Shown: piece after piece, positions 58,262 to 64,000 of the stretch
Layout: the number at the start of each line of letters is the position of its first letter
Numbering within the stretch: the first letter of the stretch is position 1
Origin: Mytilus edulis
Lineage: Eukaryota > Mollusca > Bivalvia > Mytilida > Mytilidae
DNA length: 64,000 nucleotides
Assembly (NCBI RefSeq): GCF_963676685.1
Contig: NC_092346.1
Location: forward strand, 44,761,289 to 44,825,288
Direction: 5' to 3'
Program-made: the position numbers and the translations under genes
Notes under the pieces: model-generated
What the model was told of the DNA's origin: nothing
The model's input: only the letters and a program-made list of their open reading frames with translations
Databases searched by the model: none

Positions 58262-61200
58262 AAATCCTTGGTTGAATATAGACCTGCAACCACTAAAACA
58301 CATATTCACTAACATAACATACAATAAAAAAAATCTGAGATTTCATTCTTATGTAGACTATTCAATTGTAGTATTAAATAGACTGACTTATTTTGGACAG
58401 AATTTCAACTTCATGTTTATATATGATTTCATTGCAACAAATAGATGTTACAGCAATATTTTTTTTCTTTTTTCTTGTTATAAATTCTTTTATTAGCTAT
58501 TTACACTTCTTCTTCTTTTTCTTCCAGGTAAGGAACCGGATTCAATGCTGAATGTTAATGGTTCCACTTATATTGATAAATGTTTTTAACGATTATCTGT
58601 GTCTCAAATATTGTTATCTGTTTTCTTATTAAACTACTGGTATATCAGTATGTTGACAGTGCACATTTCATAGTACTTTTCAAAAGTATATCATGATTAA
58701 ATTTCACTCTACAACGAACTGGCAAAATAACAAAATCGCTATATTGCTGGTGCCGGGAAAATAGCCATTTCTATAGAAATAATATCTATAGAAATAGGCT
58801 ATTTTGCGGGCTTAAATTAAGATATGTTAATCAGAGCCGGCAAAATAGCCCCTGCCTAAAAAAACCCACCAAAAACTTCAAACGTGCACTGCTGTACAAT
58901 ACAATCCAACTGAACTGGCCAATATTTCCTTTCAGCCAGTAGAGTGGGGCGCTCATATTCGTCGGGGACACAATTTTGCCGTTTTCAATGATGATTTTGA
59001 GATGTTAAACAATCAAAGGATGGGTGAAATTGAAGAAAATTGGTGGTAAATTATATTATTATAACAAATATGATTATTGTTTTTAAAACTTAGACAAAAT
59101 GTCGGCACTTACCGCAAAGGACCGAAAAACAGACAACGATTTTTGGCCAATTTCCTGAATGAAAAAATGATTTCAAAGAAGCCATTTTTTAGTATTTTTT
59201 TGACTGATTGCCCTCAATTTCTGTTATTTACACGAAATGTCTGCCATTCATCTTATTCTGTAATGAAATTAATTTGATAAATAGTGTTTAAAGCTGCAGT
59301 TTGTTTGTGTTTTTTTTGGGGTTTAGAATAGATGTTAAAACGGCGAATATATGTGTCCCCCTTTGACAAAACATCAGGAAATTTCAAATAGCCTTTAATC
59401 TAACTTTTCAGATGATTTTTTTCTAACAAAAACATTTTCAAGCTAAAAATATTTTGTTTTTTGATGTTATCTTCATATGGAAATATCAGTATACTTCAAA
59501 AACATAAAGACCTGGCCACCGTTTCACAAAGCCTTCTTACCGCAAAGGACCGAAAAACAGACAACGATTTTTGGCCAATTTCCTGAATGAAAAAATGATT
59601 TCAAAGAAGCCATTTTTTAGTATTTTTTTGACTGATTGCCCTCAATTTCTGTTATTTACACAAAATGTCTGCCATTCATCTTATTCTGTAATGAAATTAA
59701 TTTGATAAATAGTGTTTAAAGCTGCAGTTTGTTTGTGTTTTTTTTTGGTTTAGAATAGATGTTAAAACGGCGAATATGTGTCCCCCTTTGACAAAACATC
59801 AGGAAATTTCAAATAGCCTTTAATCTAACTTTTCAGATGATTTTTTTCTAACAAAAACATTTTCAAGCTAAAAATATTTTGTTTTTTGATGTTATCTTCA
59901 TATGGAAATATCAGTATACTTCAAAAACATAAAGACCTGGCCACCGTTTCACAAAGCCTAAATCCTTGGTTGAATATAGACCTGCAACCACTAAAACACA
60001 TATTCACTCAAACATAACATACAATAAAAAAATCTGAGATTTCATTCTTATGTAGACTATTCAATTGTAGTATTAAATAGACTGACTTATTTTGGACAGA
60101 ATTTCAACTTCATGTTTATATATGATTTCATTGCAACAAATAGATGTTACAGCAATATTTTTTTTCTTTTTTCTTGTTATAAATTCTTTTATTAGCTATT
60201 TACACTTCTTCTTCTTTTTCTTCCAGGTAAGGAACCGGATTCAATGCTGAATGTTAATGGTTCCACTTATATTGATAAATGTTTTTAACGATTATCTGTG
60301 TCTCAAATATTGTTATCTGTTTTCTTATTAAACTACTGGTATATCAGTATGTTGACAGTGCACATTTCATAGTACTTTTCAAAAGTATATCATGATTAAA
60401 TTTCACTCTACAACGAACTGGCAAAATAACAAAATCACTATATTGCTGGTGCCGGGAAAATAGCCATTTCTATAGAAATAATATCTATAGAAATAGGCTA
60501 TTTTGCGGGCTTAAATTAAGATATGTTAATCAGAGCCGGCAAAATAGCCCCTGCCTAAAAAAAACCCACCAAAAACTTCAAACGTGCACTGCTGTACAAT
60601 ACAATCCAACTGAACTGGCCAATATTTCCTTTCAGCCAGTAGAGTGGGGCGCTCATATTCGTCGGGGACACAATTTTGCCGTTTTCAATGATGATTTTGA
60701 GGTGTTAAAAAATCAAAGGATGGGTGAAATTGAAGAAAATTGGCGGTAAATTATATTACTTATAACAAATATGATTATTGTTTTTAAAACTTAGACAAAA
60801 TGTCGGCACTTACCGCAAAGGACCGAAAAACAGACAACGATTTTTGGCCAATTTCCTGAATGAAAAAATGATTTCAAAGAAGCCATTTTTTAGTATTTTT
60901 TTGACTGATTGTCCTCAATTTCTGTTATTTACACGAAATGTCTGCCATTCATCTTATTCTGTAATGAAATTAATTTGATAAATAGTGTTTAAAGCTGCAG
61001 TTTGTTTGTGTTTTTTTTTTGGTTTAGAATAGATGTTAAAACGGCGAATATGTGTCCCCCTTTGACAAAACATCAGGAAATTTCAAATAGCCTTTAATCT
61101 AACTTTTCAGATGATTTTTTTCTAACAAAAACATTTTCAAGCTAAAAATATTTTGTTTTTTGATGTTATCTTCATATGGAAATATCAGTATACTTCAAAA

Positions 61201-62587
61201 ACATAAAGACCTGGCCACCGTTTCACAAAGCCTTCTTACCGCAAAGGACCGAAAAACAGACAACGATTTTTGGCCAATTTCCTGAATGAAAAAATGATTT
61301 CAAAGAAGCCATTTTTTAGTATTTTTTTGACTGATTGCCCTCAATTTCTGTTATTTACACGAAATGTCTCCCATTCATCTTATTCTGTAATGAAATTAAT
61401 TTGATAAATAGTGTTTAAAGCTGCAGTTTGTTTGTGTTTTTTTTTTGGTTTAGAATAGATGTTAAAACGGCGAATATGTGTCCCCCTTTGACAAAACATC
61501 AGGAAATTTCAAATAGCCTTTAATCTAACTTTTCAGATGATTTTTTTCTAACAAAAACATTTTCAAGCTAAAAATATTTTGTTTTTTGATGTTATCTTCA
61601 TATGGAAATATCAGTATACTTCAAAAACATAAAGACCTGGCCACCGTTTCACAAAGCCTTCTTACCGCAAAGGACCGAAAAACAGACAACGATTTTTGGC
61701 CAATTTCCTGAATGAAAAAATGATTTCAAAGAAGCCATTTTTTAGTATTTTTTTGACTGATTGCCCTCAATTTCTGTTATTTACACGAAATGTCTCCCAT
61801 TCATCTTATTCTGTAATGAAATTAATTTGATAAATAGTGTTTAAAGCTGCAGTTTGTTTGTGTTTTTTTTTGGTTTAGAATAGATGTTAAAACGGCGAAT
61901 ATGTGTCCCCCTTTGACAAAACATCAGGAAATTTCAAATAGCCTTTAATCTAACTTTTCAGATGATTTTTTTCTAACAAAAACATTTTCAAGCTAAAAAT
62001 ATTTTGTTTTTTGATGTTATCTTCATATGGAAATATCAGTATACTTCAAAAACATAAAGACCTGGCCACCGTTTCACAAAGCCTTCTTACCGCAAAGGAC
62101 CGAAAAACAGACAACGATTTTTGGCCAATTTCCTGAATGAAAAAATGATTTCAAAGAAGCCATTTTTTAGTATTTTTTTGACTGATTGCCCTCAATTTCT
62201 GTTATTTACACGAAATGTCTGCCATTCATCTTATTCTGTAATGAAATTAATTTGATAAATAGTGTTTAAAGCTGCAGTTTGTTTGTGTTTTTTTTTTGGT
62301 TTAGAATAGATGTTAAAACGGCGAATATGTGTTTCCCTTTGACAAAACATCAGGAAATTTCAAATAGCCTTTAATCTAACTTTTCAGATGATTTTTTTCT
62401 AACAAAAACATTTTCAAGCTAAAAATATTTTGTTTTTTGATGTTATCTTCATATGGAAATATCAGTATACTTCAAAAACATAAAGACCTGGCCACCGTTT
62501 CACAAAGCCTAAATCCTTGGTTGAATATAGACCTGCAACCACTGAAACACATATTCACTCAAACATAACATACAATAAAAAAATCTG
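58262..62587 (+). repeat. Two-level tandem duplication (1.70 kb + 2.55 kb + 77 bp)
   Basis: Large units begin with AAATCCTTGGTTGAATATAG at 58,262, 59,960 and 62,511 (the last broken off after ~77 bp). Inside them a ~426-bp unit beginning CTTACCGCAAAGGACCGAAA occurs at 59,108 and 59,536 in the first large unit and at 60,809, 61,235, 61,661 and 62,086 in the second. Copies are nearly identical, so amplification is recent. Identical 66-codon frames at 59,077 and 60,778 start with TTG and are not genes. Confidence 0.92.
58752..58811. repeat. Hairpin inside the large unit (second copy 60,451-60,510)
   Basis: GCCGGGAAAATAGCCATTTC TATAG pairs with CTATAGAAATAGGCTATTTT GCGGGC across a 9-bp loop. Confidence 0.75.
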
Positions 62588-62999
62588 CGGAAAACATGGA
62601 AAGCTATTGCGAAAATGAGAACCCCACTCTGTGCTTATTATTCCCGGTAAAAAATAAAACAGAAGTTAGATATAAACTAATTAGAGGCCTCAAAAGTGCA
62701 CTCAAAATAAAAAATCAAATCCAAGATATGACTAGGAAGTGTTCCTGTGGTACGTTTTGGTCTATACAGTTAGAGTTTAGGTTGTAGGTTCTAGGTTCTT
62801 AAACGATTTCAAACGTTCAAACGACGTTGAATAATTTCACGTGGCGCCATCACTTCAAAGTTGAAAATGTAAACAAGTTTCCAAATATGAAAAATATTAA
62901 ACTACAGACAGTTGAAAATATAACCACCATCCAGTAGAAAATATGATTTCAAATAGTATGTGGCAGGTGTAACCTAAGAAAGAAGACGAACTCTGTTAT
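62588..62999 (+). other. Sequence right of the tandem duplication; weak open frame
   Basis: A 63-codon frame at 62,596-62,787 starts at AACATGG, a fair start context (MESYCENENPTLCLLFPVKN...). No family is recognised and no splice partner is obvious, so it is left as an unassigned open frame. Confidence 0.3.
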
Positions 63000-63170
63000 C
63001 TAGTCCTATAACATATGACCTCGGGGGCATTATTTACTATTTCTATTCTGTTCTGATAATTTTTTTTACTATCAATGTGCCACCCGCATTAAAAAATAAA
63101 TAAATGAAAATATCAGTATAAAAACGTTAAAAATTGAATAAGAATGCGAAGTCATATGTTATAGGACTAG
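63000..63170. mobile_element. 171-bp MITE with perfect 20-bp inverted ends
   Basis: CTAGTCCTATAACATATGAC at 63,000-63,019 and its exact reverse complement at 63,151-63,170. The interior is AT-rich with no reading frame. The target duplication is not clear. Confidence 0.75.
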
Positions 63171-64000
63171 CTTATTACCTGATTTCTATGATATAGAATG
63201 TCTAAATAAAAGCAGATTTCGGATAAACATTAACAAGAAAAAAATCCAGCAACAACATAAAACCAACTGAGACCTATTTTATTCAAAATTCAGTTGATAA
63301 CGAGCAACAAGAGTTTTATATACTATTCAGTATGAATGGTATGTCAAGCACTAATTCATCATGAGTCAAATTAATCTTTCTTATGACAGGCACATGATAT
63401 ATATTGTATTCAGCAATTTTTTTCAAGCATGAACCAGATTTTATATGTTTCGGATATAAATTTAAATTCAGATATTTTTGCATGCATTTATTATTATGAT
63501 TTTACCAAGGACAATTTTTTTATTCTGATTTCAGTAACTGATGGAAAAAAATAATGCTATTGTCAATAAATGCAATTTAAATTTTTACGAAACCAATCCA
63601 GTTGCAATTTTCACAATAGTAAACATGATAAAATATTCTGAATTTACTATTATACTAAATACATTTGTACGTCAAATATTTTTTGAATTTTGATAATTCC
63701 TTATACATGTATCATTTTAGGTATTATATACACACTACATATAACGTGACGGTACCCAAATTGCACCTATTTTGACAGTTTTTTCATCTACGTTTTTTTA
63801 TGATACGGACAAAAATGTCAATTCTGTGTTTATTTTGTAGCTGTATCCTTCTTTATTATAAAGGTACACCAATTTGATTTTTATTCCATATGGAATCATA
63901 GAAAAATTAGTCTAAACTGACCTCCAAACCATCAATGATTCTGAAATGAGGAGTACCCAAATTGCATCCATGCTTAAATTCACATCGTCAAAAGTCTAAT
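63171..64000. other. Right edge of the window, nothing recognised
   Basis: AT-rich. The phrase AGTACCCAAATTGCATCC near 63,950 echoes GGTACCCAAATTGCACC near 63,750, a possible direct repeat of unknown nature. Confidence 0.4.

Noticed and set aside
59077..60978. Two identical 66-codon frames in the tandem duplication
   Set aside because: They start with TTG, are identical only because the DNA is duplicated, and show no family motif.
62596..62787. 63-codon frame with a good start context
   Set aside because: Kept only as a note: no recognisable family, no splice partner, and it begins right at a duplication breakpoint.

Overview
The window is animal nuclear DNA, most likely from a marine mussel (Mytilus or a close relative). 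It is AT-rich, its genes are split by GT-AG introns, and it is full of dispersed repeats that I recognise from memory as typical of Mytilus and other bivalves (units carrying 'ATTGCCAATGAGACAAC', 'GTTGAAGGCCGTACGGTGACC' or 'GGTCGGGTTGTTGTCTC'). I see no rRNA, tRNA or CRISPR array.

Three coding regions can be supported. (1) Positions 2,022-11,689, minus strand: nine exons of the SPE-39/VIPAS39 gene (VPS33B-interacting protein), covering about the N-terminal 60% of the protein without the initiator exon. The C-terminal exons lie beyond the left edge. (2) Positions 54,969-57,914, minus strand: an intact single-exon gene for a 981-residue protein resembling microtubule-associated protein 10 (MAP10). 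(3) Positions 36,508-38,567, plus strand: broken genes from a Polinton/Maverick-type virus-like transposon, namely a capsid-module-like protein, a packaging ATPase and an adenain-like cysteine protease.

Layout: 1-11.7 kb is VIPAS39 exons and introns, with several small transposons in the introns. 11.7-20.4 kb is repeat-rich: a 161-bp tandem-repeat element, a 440-bp element with a 9-bp target duplication, an 898-bp element with an 8-bp duplication, and a dead non-LTR retrotransposon. 20,471-47,123 looks like one very large (26.65 kb) insertion. It has 46-bp inverted ends, is flanked by the direct repeat TTGGGCCAA, and lies inside a dispersed repeat whose two halves are found on either side. 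Each arm carries an array of the same 68-bp satellite, in opposite orientations (23,459-30,155 and 39,287-44,400). The centre holds a 3.87-kb Polinton-derived unit with its own ~134-bp inverted repeats. 47.1-54 kb is nested dispersed repeats with three datable insertions. 54-58 kb is MAP10. 58.26-62.59 kb is a two-level tandem duplication. 62.6-64 kb is mostly featureless apart from a 171-bp element with perfect 20-bp inverted ends.

The main candidate for something undescribed is the 26.65-kb composite: a giant foldback-like element whose arms are inverted satellite arrays and whose core is a defective Polinton morphogenesis module. The two host genes are unrelated in function (endosomal/lysosomal tethering and microtubule binding) and only share strand and neighbourhood.
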